A stretch of 64,000 nucleotides of DNA from Dichotomocladium elegans (Eukaryota > Mucoromycota > Mucoromycetes > Mucorales > Lichtheimiaceae): assembly GCA_025716815.1 (NCBI GenBank), contig JAIXMN010000031.1:62001-126000 (forward strand), in the 5' to 3' direction. The notes under the pieces are model-generated. The model did no database searches, was not told the DNA's origin, and worked only from the letters and a program-made list of their open reading frames with translations. The translations under genes and the position numbers were made by a program. Position 1 is the first letter of the stretch, and every line of letters begins with the position of its first letter. This document shows positions 34,719 through 46,402 of this stretch, in pieces.

Positions 34719-35915
34719 ATGCAAAGAATTCGGGATCTCTTTCGGATACGCAATTCATCTGCTCATTACTCCAGGCTGAATGGACCGACCGCAACATATG
34801 TCCGACACAAGTGCTGGCGCCCATCCTTGATACTGAAGTTGGGAATTGCTCTTATTGGTCTGGCAGTAATCCTATTCTTCACGCTATTCAATATCCAGCT
34901 CAACCTTCGAATCTATCTACGCAATTGGATCTCGCATACGGATGATGCTTACAAGAAACCGTTGGCGGGGTGCTTTAAATCATTACCTGCAGACAGCCCC
35001 TATTTAACAGGATTAGGCGAATACAGGTACGATATAGCACCGGGTGTAGCGCTTTTAGACGGCTTTGACTGCTACGACTTTGCCTCGACGATCCAGCCGG
35101 TTCCTGATAACAAGTCTAAGCAGCAGACCATATACCACGCTTACTGGCGAGCGGACCTCGAACCTATTGGGCCAAAGCAGCTTGCAGTTCTGCGCTCATT
35201 CTTTGCTACGCAAGACCCGGACACATCAGTATTATACCTGTGGTCGAACGGCGACTTGACAAAGTCTCCTATTATCCAGGACATCAAAAGCCATGTCGGT
35301 GATCGACTGCAGACTTGGATCTATCATCCAAAAGAACTCGCAAAAGGCACGCCCATGGAGGATTCGGAACACCTCAATTATAAGGACGAGCTCGGCTATC
35401 TAGACGGTGACCTCATTCGACTCCTGGTTATTTATCGCCACGGCGGAATGTGGTTCGACATGGACTCGCTACTTATTCGTGACATGGCGCCCCTCTTTGA
35501 GCACGAATGGTTGTCCCAGTGGGACTGTTTCCAGCCCGCAGGATTCCCATTTAATGGCGCGTTTATGCATTTTGCAAAGGGGTCACCCTATCTCTGCGAA
35601 ATGCTTGCCGAAATGGCCAATGGTCCACTGCCGCGGCCAGGAACGATTGATTGGGGAGGATACATGTATTACCGGGTTTATCGCCGCCTCTTGTATTATG
35701 GGATCCGTCCGTGGTCCATCATCCCTTGGTGCTTTACAGATTCTATGGAATGTACGCCTAGCAACTCAATGCCAAACGCGTTTGAGGAGGTCGAGTTCGA
35801 TAAGGAGAAGTTGTTACAAACTTTTGCCTTCCACTGGCACAACCAGTGGAAGAAGACTCCCGGTTCCCTGTTCCGATTTTTAGAGGAGAGGCATATTAAT
35901 GCCACAGGATGGTGA
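34719..35915 (+). CDS. Type II membrane glycosyltransferase with DXD motif
   Basis: Single exon, 398 residues. A short basic cytosolic tail is followed by a membrane helix (LILKLGIALIGLAVILFFTLF) and a lumenal catalytic domain, a layout typical of Golgi glycosyltransferases. The centre reads IYRHGGMWFDMDSLLIRDM, with the DXD motif (DMD) that binds a metal and a nucleotide sugar in GT32-like and 'glycosyltransferase sugar-binding region' families. Downstream are GAFMHFAKGSPY and FAFHWHNQWKKTPGS, also typical of this group. Donor and acceptor sugars cannot be told from the sequence. A start at a TTG 97 bases upstream is out of frame and ignored. Confidence 0.78.
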   Translation: MQRIRDLFRIRNSSAHYSRLNGPTATYVRHKCWRPSLILKLGIALIGLAVILFFTLFNIQLNLRIYLRNWISHTDDAYKKPLAGCFKSLPADSPYLTGLGEYRYDIAPGVALLDGFDCYDFASTIQPVPDNKSKQQTIYHAYWRADLEPIGPKQLAVLRSFFATQDPDTSVLYLWSNGDLTKSPIIQDIKSHVGDRLQTWIYHPKELAKGTPMEDSEHLNYKDELGYLDGDLIRLLVIYRHGGMWFDMDSLLIRDMAPLFEHEWLSQWDCFQPAGFPFNGAFMHFAKGSPYLCEMLAEMANGPLPRPGTIDWGGYMYYRVYRRLLYYGIRPWSIIPWCFTDSMECTPSNSMPNAFEEVEFDKEKLLQTFAFHWHNQWKKTPGSLFRFLEERHINATGW

Positions 35916-36849
35916 TTTCGATATAATTTTAAATTAAATACTAATAAACAAGAATCTACTATCGGGTTGCGAAAGGAGATGTGCGTTGGCATTCAAAAAG
36001 GGGAGGGACTTATGGAAAGGGGACGGTTCGTATGTGGTTTGTCCAAGTGAGCGAAAGCCCGTGGGGTCATTTGAATAACGAGGGCCACGGTGATGTTTTT
36101 TCATCTGGCATACAGCAGCCTTCAGGCGGGCCACCGCCCCGCTAAGATGAATCTCCTGGCGCATAGGATACATTATTGCAATCTATTCGGATGCGTATTC
36201 AACCCCCTCCCCTTTCCAACAGCATAAAAAAACCCTCTAGTAGCGCCAACGCTTACCTAAATAAGTGTTTAACCTCTGTTTTTCGGCTTCCTCGTGTTTT
36301 CTAAGGGGTGCGGGATATGAGTTTTCATTTTCTTTTCCATCATGTTGAAGACACCGAATCATTTGCACTCCCTATCTCTGACTGTCATATAGAATGGAAT
36401 ACGGAGACGAGTTGTATTGTTGGTACGATGCATAATGTATGAACAAGTCCGCGACCGGATGGTCCCCAAGGCTACTACAACACCTCTGATACTCTGTAAG
36501 ATATGCAGTTCCTATAGATATCCGAAACGAACAACAGAGAGTAGACCTGAAAGATGGTACTCGTCGATCGAGATGGTGGAGCTGGGTTCTGGATATGTTG
36601 AGGCTTGAGAAGATGGTACGTCTCATTTCAACAAGAGGCTATTGGTGAACGTGAGTCGGTTATCTGAACCTGAGTAAGCACGGTCATTACGTCGCAGAGG
36701 ATAGGACGCATCTTACCTTTCTTTTGGGGAACGTCCGAAGCATCAAGTAGGTTGAACTATGCGTACGAAATCTTTAAATTTGCGCTGACTAACACCGCCC
36801 TGTCGTTTCACATCCTTGCATCTCCTTTTTTCTCACTCAACTGTCCGTC
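35916..36849. other. Intergenic region with a weak coding signal
   Basis: Most of it looks non-coding. Between about 36394 and 36654 (plus) two overlapping readings look weakly coding, one with RNEQQRVDLKDGTRR and one ending in RPERWYSSIEMVELG, but neither gives a full gene. The leader before 36850 is CT-rich. Confidence 0.4.
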
Positions 36850-37490
36850 ATGAACAACGCTGCTGCCAAACGTTTCATTACAGCGCCCCAATTTGCCGTT
36901 GTTGGAGCAAGCACTGACCGCTCAAAGTATGGCAATCGCGTACTTCGATGGTAAGTTTTTTTTTTTCCAAAGTCTGTTCTCTTCTATTCCCAATTCGCCA
37001 TGAAAAAAACGATTCGTCTTGAGAGAACTGATGCAAAATGTCGGCCATTGTTCATGAATAAGGTATCAAGCTCAGGGTCTTCCTGTCATTCCTGTGAATA
37101 ATGCAAGTTGCGAGAAAAACCAAGAAAGGGCTGCACAATCGCCCGTGATATCGATATATAATCTGGGAGCATGCTGACCTTGTTGTGTGTGCATTGTTCG
37201 TTGTGCAATAGAAGGAGGCTATTGTCGAGGACCTCTCGAGCATCCGTACCATTGAGGAACTTAAAAACCCAAAGGACACAGCCATCTCCATCATCACGCC
37301 CCCCAAGATAACCCTCCAGGTCCTCCGGCAGGCCAAGGCGCTTGGTATCACCAAGCTGTGGCTCCAGCCAGGTGCTGAAGATAAAAGCGTGCTTGAATAC
37401 GCAAATGAAGCTGGGCTCGAGATCATTGCAGGAGGACCCTGCATCCTTGTCTCTGGTCCCTCTTTGTTGGCCCAACGCGCACAGTTGTAA
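36850..37490 (+). CDS. CoA-binding-domain (YccU-type) protein
   Basis: Three exons: 36850-36950, 37063-37102, 37212-37490, giving 139 residues, the full length of the small CoA_binding_2 family. The Rossmann start FAVVGASTDRSKYGNRVLRWY, then GLPVIPVN, TAISIITPP, LGITKLWLQPGAED and IIAGGPCILV are characteristic. Relatives bind CoA but have no proven reaction. The second intron starts with GC (GCAAGT at 37103); using it restores VIPVN-KEAIVEDL, while the nearby GT does not keep the frame. The 3' end converges with the next gene, 50 bp away. Confidence 0.9.
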
Positions 37491-37540
37491 ACAGATGCGT
37501 TTTGCTTTTTGAAAAGCTTGGATAAAACAAATTAAAGCTT

Positions 37541-38134
37541 TTAGCTTCGAATCTGATCTTTGTTATTGTTCTTGTCTGGATCACCATCTTCTTCTTCTTC
37601 TTCATTATCATCCTCGTCAGCTATATTAAACACAGGCGCCCGAGGAACTGATTCATGTTTTGCGTTCTTAGTGGGAATCGTCTCCGCGCTTTGCAGTTCA
37701 CCAAATGGCTCAACCTCTTCGTCAAGCCGTCTGAATCGAGACTGACGCTGGTCTTGTTGTGGAGCAGACTCTCCCCAAGCATTATCATCGTCATTGTCAT
37801 ATTCACTCAACAGCCCTCGCCTTGCCTCGACGTCTGCTTCTTCATCGATATATCGTCGGTTGTCATTGCCGGTTCGACTCGTGCCGGTGGGTCGTAACTG
37901 AAAGCTAAGCTGGTTCGGGAGGAGTCGATTCGCCCGCCGCATGCAAAAACACATCCCCACTGCGAGTAGACATACAAGAATGTACTAAGGAGATGGTATA
38001 GTTCGGGGGCTGCTAATAAGCACATTTGCGAAGAGTCGGTTTGGTTGCATGTCGAGAGGAAAGTATACCACAACAATAGTAGAAGGAATGTCGTAATCCT
38101 CTACTGGACGACCACGTTGTACAATTGCTGCCAT
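37541..38134 (-). CDS. Single-pass membrane protein with acidic tail, unknown function
   Basis: Exons 38134-38069 and 37984-37541, 169 residues. After a short polar N-terminus (RGRPVEDYDIPST) comes one membrane helix (VVYILVCLLAVGMCFCM), stopped by RRANR, so the C-terminus is probably cytosolic. That tail has two acidic clusters (EADVEARRGLLSEYDNDDD and EDDNEEEEEDGD) and a Gln/Arg-rich linker. A LL preceded by acidic residues (RRGLLSEY) resembles a sorting signal. No family was recognised. The splice is needed to join the start codon to the long open frame, and its donor is GTATAC. Confidence 0.62.
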
Positions 38135-40012
38135 GGATTATAACGCCTTAATTTTACTTTTGAGATTGTTGGCAGATGGTGAAGTTGGGGATTGAGAAGT
38201 AGGCAATACTACACATATGCGCCCAGTCGGGGTCGTAAAACGTGGCATAGTTTCTAGCGGACTATTTTTGGGCAGCACAGTGGACCGCTCAGTGCTGGGC
38301 AGCATGGATCCAAGCTATCCAAAAGATGGAAGCGCTAGTCAATCCATAAAGAATTCTAAAAAGGACAACCTCTTTGCTGGTAGAGCAGCTTGCAGTCAAA
38401 AAGAGAGGCAGCCGCGTGAATCATATCATGTCCGTCGATGAAAATAATGGATCGCCTTATCATATACAAAACATGGGTGGAAAGCAAATAATACCTTGCG
38501 CTACTCACTCAATGATCATAGAATGGATTGGAGTTTTGACAACGGCAATAATCTCTCCAGAAGAAGAAGCAGACATAAAGGACATTATACATTGAATGGC
38601 GCAGAGGAGTTGCTGCATACGCGTCTTTTATTGCCCCTCATGTACTATCTTCTATACAATCTCTTCATGTGCTAGGATTGTCATGAATGCCACACTTCCT
38701 CGTATACTCTTCCACCTACTTGCGATTTCATTTGCCAGATTGTCTTTTCAAACCTGCTCATATCAAGCGTTTCGATACGAAATCGCACATTGCCAAATCT
38801 CATATTAGTTTGATGCCATTGGTATGATTAAGATAAACCAGAAGACTTAAGCAGCGGTTACAAATAACTCAACTCAAGGCAGAGCGAGAATGGTTCACGT
38901 ATCCTCTTTTGTATAATCATTGCAGGTTAAACAAGAAAAAGTAGGAGACAGTTTCAGCAACAAAACTCACTGTAAAAAAAATAGACAGTCACGCGCCATC
39001 TCCCAAGTGGCGCTCGAGTAAAAAATACTTCATCTCATTGCTTACATAGTAAGATGCTGGTGCGAACGTTATTCGTTGTTATGATCCTTTGTCACGCTCC
39101 ATCTTCAATCACAGCTACCGACTGGGAGGACAGTACTGATGATTGTAGCGATGCAGCCGTCAACCTTCGGCGGTCTTTATGACTATGAATCACGGGATGA
39201 TGAAATTGAACTTGATAATTTTCATGACATAGAGCGTGTAATAGAGTCCAAACTTATATAAAATACAAGCCAGTTTTGTGGTAATAACTACGCAGATGAT
39301 GAATCCAGTGAAATGCTCCAAGAAAAACTGGTTTCCCTAAATCAAACCGCCACGGATCAAATAAAAGGCCTAGTGTCTTTTGATCATCATCTTGCGTAAG
39401 GATTTTTTTCCATCTCTTCCACCGCCTATCGGCACTTTGCTCATTCGCCCGAAGTATAAATCTGTCTATATATTATAAAACCAATCAACATTTTCATCCC
39501 TACATGCATACTGACATCAGGAACTTGAAGCCGCTGTTGTCTATGCCTTGGCTCGTTCTACACGTTCAAATGAGTCACATACTGTATCAACGCGGCAAGT
39601 AAATACCGACTGACTCCCGCCAGGATAAGCTTGAACCGTTTTTAGGGTGTTGAATGGCTACTTCTTTCCACGGGTAATTGAGCGTCGCGTAGGCGGGAAA
39701 ACGCCATTAATAAGCCAAAGGGGAATTGAAAAATAGGTTGGATACACCAATCAAACTGTTGTTCTAACCCCCTGGGTTTTCTATTGTTTACTTTCTGTGC
39801 AATACTAATACAAGCTCCCTTGGGATCTGGGCCAGGCCAGTAGCAGTGTCGTTGCTGTCAATCGATATATCAGTTTGTCTTTTGAAATTATATAGTAATG
39901 AAGAGGACGCTCTCCATTTGAAAATAAAGTAAGGAATCCGTGATGTATTATATAGAGATATTGCAATTATGGATTAATGAGGCGTTATTTTTGTTACGGT
40001 GGATAAGGTGGC
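38135..40012. other. Long region with decayed frames
   Basis: Plus-strand open pieces at 38305-38390 (DPSYPKDGSASQS) and 38374-38595 (VNHIMSVDENNGSPYHIQNMGG, then an acidic helix) look like remnants of one gene, out of frame with each other and followed by stops. The small secreted-type frame at 39054 is listed separately. From 39400 to 40012 nothing was recognised. Confidence 0.35.
39054..39182 (+). pseudogene. Candidate small secreted protein, frame-broken
   Basis: ATG at 39054 opens 42 codons: a clear signal peptide (MLVRTLFVVMILCHAPSSITA) followed by acidic TDWEDSTDDCSD, then a stop. In a second frame the DNA continues with GGLYDYESRDDEIELDNFHD, and a third piece after a possible intron (GTGTAATAG to a CAG near 39292) gives DDESSEMLQEKLVSLNQ before a stop at 39397. 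The acidic composition carries through all three, so this may be a small secreted acidic protein gene with a one-base frameshift. No family was recognised. Confidence 0.3.
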
Positions 40013-42379
40013 TTAACCGTCTCTAACAGACTTGCGTAGTTCCTCCGTTTCAGAAGGATCGAGGAGTAGGAGTTTAGCAAGAACAGGCACCATGAACTAG
40101 ACAAAAGTGAGTAAGTGAATAATCAGGATTGATGAAGAGAAATCAAACGGGGATTCATGATACCTCTTTGTTCTCAGACTGCAGGAATTTCAGCAATACA
40201 TTCTTGAGATATTCAATATTAAGATTCTGACGCCGGTCAAAGGAGTCCAGTTTCCTTTACTAGTTTGTTAGTAACTCTGTAGGGTCCCTGATAATTCTCC
40301 ACGGCTTCACCTTATTTCATCCTTTAATACCTTCGTACGACAAACCAATTTTAGTTTCTCCAAGTAAAATAAACACATCAATATCCTGCTTACTTTTTCC
40401 TGTGCTCGTAATGCAGCTACACGTTCTTCGCTTTCTTCGAGCATAATGCTTAGATGTTTGGCTTTCTGCTCCAGATCAATTCTGCTTTCGGACGCAGATG
40501 CCAATGGAGAAAGAAGATGACTCATTGATGCTGATTATCGCCGCCTTTGATTGAGTTCCTTTTTTTAAAGTGCACGTATTCCTTCTTACCGTATACATCC
40601 ATTCCATTCGGTTCTTCTTGGTTCTCCTGCTGCGTCCGTTGATCCTTAACTGCTGTCTGTTCGCCTTGTTGAGACTCCGCCTGCTCAGGCACAACCGCCG
40701 TACTGAGAAGTTTGAGTTTGCACTCTTCAATTTCTTTTTCTTTTTGTGAAATTGTTTTACGCAGCTGAGAATTCTCTTCGTTCAGGCGGTCGATCATCTG
40801 ATCATAACCGTCCTCTTTATCTGCTGCCATCGAATCCTCAACAACCTGTTCCTCGGTATTCCTATGCTGCTCTTTGGAGGCCAAAAGTTCCTGAAGCCGA
40901 CGAAGTGTGGTGTCGTGGGTATCTTGGATCGACCTCAACGCTGTATGCTATTGGTTAGCGATCATATCCGAGCTTAAATCAATGAAGTGTGGATATTTAC
41001 TCTGTTTCTGTGCTTCGCGTTCAGCCTCCATACGCTCCTGGAATCTACTGATCTGTTCCTGCTTGAGTAAGTTATCCTCGCGCACCCTGCAAAGTGCTTT
41101 GTTTTCGGTTTCTAGATGTTGTATGCGTTCTAGAGCACAATGAATATCATGTTCGAAAAGCTCGATCCTTCTTTCGTTCTCAAGCTTTTCCGATTCCATG
41201 TCACTAGGCCAACATTTCTGTCAGCCCGCCACGTGTACAAAGGTTCTTATTTTATACTTGCGATTTCTCCAACTGCAAGCGCTTGATCGTTTCTTCAAGC
41301 TCGTTTTGGCGTGCAGACAAATCATTTTGTCCGTTTGCGTTCTTTTGCAGCAATTGGCTTGCACGCTTCTTGTATTGGTCGTATTCAGTTTTTGTCTCCT
41401 GTAGTTGAACCGACAGATGCTTTACTTTTATCTCCTAGTATCAGGTACCATCAATATCTGAGCTAGGAGCAGAGACCTGAGATACAGGTAAATCGATCCT
41501 ACCAGCTGTTTGATCTGAGATCCGTACAAGGCTTTTCGGCTATTTAGCTCCGAGTTCAGCTTCTCTGCCTCGCCTGATGGATGCCTTCTTGTTTTAATGA
41601 CATGGATAATCCAACTTGCTTTTATACCCACGCTTCTTTGTCTCTGAATCTGCCCGAAGATGTTGTTCTCGAGCCTGTGCCTGGTCCAGATCGTCCCTCA
41701 ATCGCCCGAGTTCGGCGTCCTTTGCTGCAATGGAGGCTCGATACCCGTCGAGATTTTTGGTCGCCTGCGCAAAGATCTCTGCCATGCTCGGACCCATCAG
41801 TGAATTTATCCTTTCTTTCCCGATTTTATTCATACCTCTCATCTTTTTCATTTTTTCATCGTGCTCTGCTATATCAGCAACCCATACCCATTATTAATCA
41901 GCTTTGCAAGGTATTTCATAATCGTCACTGCTCGAAGGCAAACTCACACGTCCGTGTTGCGAGAGTCTGTTGTATTTTTGTAAGCTCGTTTGTCTTGCCG
42001 GCCAATTGATACTTGAGATCCTTGACCTAAATGATTGTGACACCGGTTAAACAGGAGGACCGGGCGTATTGATGTGATATATATATATCCACCTGTTCTC
42101 TGAGCTGGAAGTTGATTCTTTCAAGTTCATTGCGATCATCCGCTACCGATCGCCTCAACGAGCCAGAGCGGGTTGGAGTCTAGTTGGTTCGATAGAGAAT
42201 ACTGGGGTGAGTTTGGTGCAACCCGATACACATATACATATTTGTATAAGCAGGGTTGGGTGAATCATTCGACTCCATGCCTTGACGCGTGCCAATGCAG
42301 CCTCGGCATCGGCGCCAAGGGGATCATCTTTCTTTACAAGTTGAGCCCTTGGTTGGGTGGGTGAGTTGGTATTTGACAT
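40013..42379 (-). CDS. GRIP-domain golgin, coiled coil
   Basis: Thirteen exons, read downwards: 42379-42287, 42179-42093, 42026-41948, 41868-41836, 41778-41632, 41573-41503, 41434-41262, 41203-41001, 40940-40590, 40530-40394, 40330-40311, 40254-40164, 40096-40013, giving 522 residues. Nearly the whole protein is coiled coil (ELERINFQLREQ, AKDAELGRLRDDLDQAQ, RIQHLETENKAL). The last two exons form a GRIP domain: QNLNIEYLKNVLLKFLQSE with the conserved Tyr, then PVLAKLLLLDPSETEEL. GRIP domains bind Arl1-GTP on the trans-Golgi, so this is a tether related to yeast Imh1 and animal GCC88. The intron after 41262 uses GCAAGT. One exon is only 20 nt. The first junction (weak GTCAAG donor) is the least certain. 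Confidence 0.85.
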
Positions 42380-43020
42380 GGGCAGGCTTGCCGCGATGAG
42401 TTTGTAGGAAGAAGAGACCGAGAGTGGATTTTATTATCCAGAAGCAGATTGAACGGGGGGAAAATACGCCCTCCGGGCCCTGAAAGTGAATCCACATCTT
42501 GTCTTACAAGTAGTCACCGCTACTTTTCGGACAGTTCTATTTTGAATGCATGCTGTTTTCCTTGGCGACCTATCGCGAAAGAAACCTTATTGTCACATAT
42601 CCACCCTCCCCCCAAAAGAAAAGAAGGAACGCACGAGGGGAGCGTCCTTCCAAGACTTGCTATGCAGTAGCACGGGAAACACCTTGGATGTCTTTCTTTT
42701 CGAGCAGGCGACCAGAAGATTCATCACACGGTCCTGCCATACGTTCAAGCCATCCACTACACAGGAGATAAGGTTTTACTACGCACCTAGCCCGATTTTG
42801 CCCAACCCCATTTTCCGGCTTAATTCACATATGACAATTCACCATCAGATGCCAGATTCTGCTCTTTTTGCACTTGTGTTCACGTGGCTAAAACGTAAGC
42901 TCGCGAGCGGTGATACCGTTGATCTGTCCAATGTAACTTCTATAAAATGTCGGCAAGAGTAACTCTACTTTGCAAACACAGACATACACACACTCTCTCT
43001 CTTCTTGTTCTTACACCAGC
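42380..43020. other. Divergent promoter region
   Basis: Between the golgin (minus) and the hydrolase (plus). Open frames of 70-138 codons overlap here in three frames, but none shows a domain or splice structure. The last 60 bases hold ACACAC and CTCTCT stretches. Confidence 0.45.
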
Positions 43021-44583
43021 ATGACCGAACGTCAACAGGAACAGTCGCATCTTTCGTCTCTATCCAAGGCTCGTCTAAAACCCACAGAGACTTTTGTGAT
43101 CCCCGTCCATCCTTCGACAGAAGGCACCCAAGTTCAGCGTCTGGCTGTCGAAAAGCACGTCTTTGCTGCCCCTCAGCAGCCTGCGGAGGATTCTATTGCA
43201 TACGTATGGTCGCATGCTAACGGCTTTCATAAGGAAATGCTTCATCCTCTCATGCGCCGCTGCTTGACCAAGCTTCGCGCATTACACGTGTATCAAAAGA
43301 CAGACATCACATTTGTTGCGTTCGACGCGCGCAATCAGGGCGATTCGGCTCTTTCCAATATAAAGAACGTATTCATCGCCGACTGTAAGTCAGCAAAACC
43401 ACTCTGATGCACATTGACGATAACTGCTGAACACGATCTGCTCCATTGCTCCATAACTAGACGGCTGGGTTCATCATGCCTTAGATACCATTCAGGTCAT
43501 TGAAACGCTAGAGCTCAAGAAAAATCATAATAAGGTGATCGGTGTTGGTCATAGTTTCGGTGGTTGCGCGATGTATGGACTTTTTGCTGGGTATTTCCCA
43601 TTGTTAGAAACGATGACTAACGTTTTTTTTTCCTTCGGGGTGGTGGTTGGGGGGGGGAAAGGATGCTGGCTGAGTTTCTCTTTCCGAGGACATTCGACGG
43701 TCTCTGCATGTTGGAGGCGGTTGCTGCCAAGGTCATTATGCAACACGAACTCTATGCCAATTTCCCTACCATTAAAGAGACTCTCAATCGTCGCGATACC
43801 TGGCCAAATCGGTAGGTCCTTCTTTTTCACTATCTCTCTCTGTGTGTGTGTTTTTCTTTGGGTACTTACTTATTCGACTCCGTAGCATGGAATGTGCCAA
43901 ATCACTGCGAGACCGTCCCTTCTGGAGAGATTTTCATCCAGAAGTCTTTCAGAACTACGTGGTTAGTCTTTCATGGCTTGGAAGCTGACACGTAGCTCAC
44001 TCGTTTTTTTTTTACTTTTATCCAAAGGATTACGGTCTGTATGATACGCCTGATGGTCATGTGAAACTGAAATGCTCTAAAGAGCACGAACACGTACGTT
44101 TTTGCGGGGGCTGCATTTCACTTATCCTCCAATGACGTATTCTCACATCATGGATAATACAAAAGCATGTCTACCTGGCCAGCCACCTCAGCTCACCCAT
44201 CGCCTACAATGGGCTGAAAACTCTGTCCATTCCGCTCCATATGGTCCATGCCGACCTTTCGTATTTGTATGTTTATGCGGGGGGTGGGAAGGGGGGGAAG
44301 TAAGGCGTGTAGTAGAACCACTCTGAACAACGACTTTTTCTTTCAAACAATTAGTATGGATCCCTCCACTGCCCCCGAAATTAAGGCCCTTTCTCCCTGG
44401 ATCACAAGCACCGTGGTATCAGGTACACATATGGTGCCAGGCGAGAACCCAGACATCATTGGTAGGGACACGTCGTTGTAACATGGGCAACCTAAGAAAG
44501 GAAATTCTGATCGGACGTCTTATGCAGTGCCAGAAGTCGTGTATCTCACTCAGCGCGTCATGGCTGAGCATGCCAAACTCTAA
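43021..44583 (+). CDS. Alpha/beta hydrolase with peroxisomal PTS1 end
   Basis: Eight exons: 43021-43384, 43461-43572, 43662-43811, 43886-43961, 44028-44093, 44166-44260, 44355-44461, 44528-44583, giving 341 residues. The fold is shown by WSHANGFHKE near the oxyanion strand and the nucleophile elbow GVGHSFGG, then RTFDGLCMLEAV, RRDTWPN, a DGHVKLKC strand and a late HMVHAD; a catalytic His is probably in VVSGTHMVPGENP. The last residues are AKL, a peroxisomal targeting signal type 1. The organisation resembles yeast LPX1, a peroxisomal lipase. The substrate is unknown. Exon 3 starts after a G run, at the acceptor AAAG (43661). Confidence 0.87.
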
Positions 44584-45131
44584 AAGTCTAGATTTACGTA
44601 TATCCGTCATTTCCCTACCTTTCTGGAATGTTACAATCCGCTTTTACATTTGTATCTCTTCCCTTTAATGTAACCGTATAAAGGCATAAACCGTCATCCC
44701 ATAGGGAGATGAACTGGGAATAGGGCAAAGGAACAAAGTCACGAGCAACAAATTACTGAGAGTGGATTCGCGCGCGCACGCACTTTTTCTCTCTCTAGTG
44801 GCAATGTACGATATTGAAGCTCCTGATGGACTGTTGGATATACGTTTAAGAAAAGTGCGTCTGCATGGCTGTGGCATGTACAGAAGCATACACAAAAGGT
44901 TCTTCCGATGTATTGGTACATAGAGAATATGATTTTATAGGAAATGCAATCGACACCTACAGCTGTCCTTATAGCAACTCCATACTAAATTTTGAAGCAG
45001 TGTTTTTTTTATTACGCTGACTTATCCTTACTCAAATCAATTCTCTCGGCTTGCTGTTAATTGGTGCGCCGCGAAGCGTGTGTGTATACCTGTCTGTGTG
45101 TGTGTGTGTGTGTGGAATGTCACGATGGCGG
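44584..45131. other. Convergent intergenic region
   Basis: Between the 3' ends of the hydrolase and the SR protein. It has GC-alternating stretches near 44770 and a (GT)n run near 45090-45115. No gene was recognised. Confidence 0.5.
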
Positions 45132-45816
45132 CTATCGAGATAAGCGCCGGGGAGAAGGCGACCTTGGAAGACGTGAGCGCTCATAATGGTGACCTCGCGC
45201 CCGTGCCGGTGACCGGGATCGCGATCGGGATCGGTAGCGCGGTCGCGGAGACCTGCTGCGTCCGCGGGAAGGAGTGGACAAGCTCCTAGTACGTGCCCCT
45301 CCTCGAGGAGTCGGGGGACGACGTTCGAAGCGCCAAGATGCCCGAGGTGCATTTTTGGCCCACTTCATATATAAGAAAATCCCATCCTGAGTAACCCTCC
45401 TTCATGCTCAAGAAACAACTTGCAATTGTTGCACGCTCGATCCTTACTTGAATATTGAGTGTACGACCATCTACTCGTCGTCCGTGCATCTCGTTAAAGG
45501 CATCTTCTGCATCGCGTGGATCTTCATATTCAACAAATGCGTAACTAGAATGGAGAGAGAAAGAATCAGGCTTTTCACAGTGATGATGGAAGGCAGATGC
45601 GTAAAAATACTTGCGGTTTAGACGAAGCGCTTTTGGGTGTAGGGATATCACAACGGACTAGTCGTCCGTACCTTTCATAGGCACAGAGAGCAGAAAGACA
45701 CAGGTCAACAGACTGGTGTTCTCCGCATATGGCTGATCCTACCTTTCGAACTCGAGGGCAAGATCGTATGTGCGAATTCGGCTACTGAAGCCTGTGACGA
45801 AAAGAACTGACTTCAT
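45132..45816 (-). CDS. SR-type splicing factor, one RRM plus RS tail
   Basis: Exons 45816-45743, 45671-45615, 45544-45448, 45362-45132, giving 152 residues. The RRM is complete: RNP2-like VLFVTGFSS, the helix TYDLALEFERYGRLVRCDI and RNP1-like KPYAFVEYEDPRDAEDAF, then HGRRVDGRTLNIQWAK. The tail is rich in Arg-Ser and Arg-Pro (SRGRSRSPRPRYRSRSRSRS) as in SRSF2/SRSF3-like splicing factors, which bind exonic RNA and are phosphorylated on the RS repeats. Its own second intron begins GCAAGT: ending exon 2 at 45615 restores KPYAFVEY, while the GT two bases later breaks RNP1. Confidence 0.88.
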
Positions 45817-46402
45817 TGAGGTTTCAGAAGGAGCAAAAGGGGAAAGAAGCAAAGATTGGATGCGGCGTATGAAACCTTCAAAAACATCCCCTTATTCTGC
45901 TGGCCTTTATTTGCTTTTTAGCACTTTTATGCGTATGAACTCACATCCTTCTGCTCCGAGGAACACAAGCTGATCTTTTTGTTGTATGCATTGTATAACG
46001 AGAGTAAAGTCACATTCTCGAAGGAAATACTTCTTGAACATAGGAACAGCTTCTGTTACTTTAGTATCAAAACGCACGTACAGTGCCGTCCTATTTCATA
46101 TAGACGATAATGCAACGTCACGCACGAAATACTACACACACTGGTTGCCCTATTCAATAGGTAAAAAAGATTTCATACTCAAGCAGTATCCAAGCCAGAT
46201 CTGTCTGTCAGCACGCTGTGCTTAGGGCATCGGGAACTTCTGCGTAATAATAATGAGATATCCCGCTGCGCCCTTCACCTTTCTTCTGTTTGACTATCAA
46301 GAGTACATACGACGTAGCTAGATGAGGGTTTCGTCGATGGAATTGTACCAGTGAGAAGCAAATCGAGTGGCATGGCTCATGGAAAGTCGCAGATCATTGA
46401 AG
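45817..46402. other. Intergenic region
   Basis: Short frames, such as plus 45986-46225, and a minus-strand open stretch at 46500-46319 without a start were seen. Nothing can be supported as a gene. Confidence 0.4.

Noticed and set aside
34622..34945. 107-codon frame starting before the glycosyltransferase
   Set aside because: It overlaps the glycosyltransferase start in another frame and has no domain; the 398-codon frame is clearly the gene.
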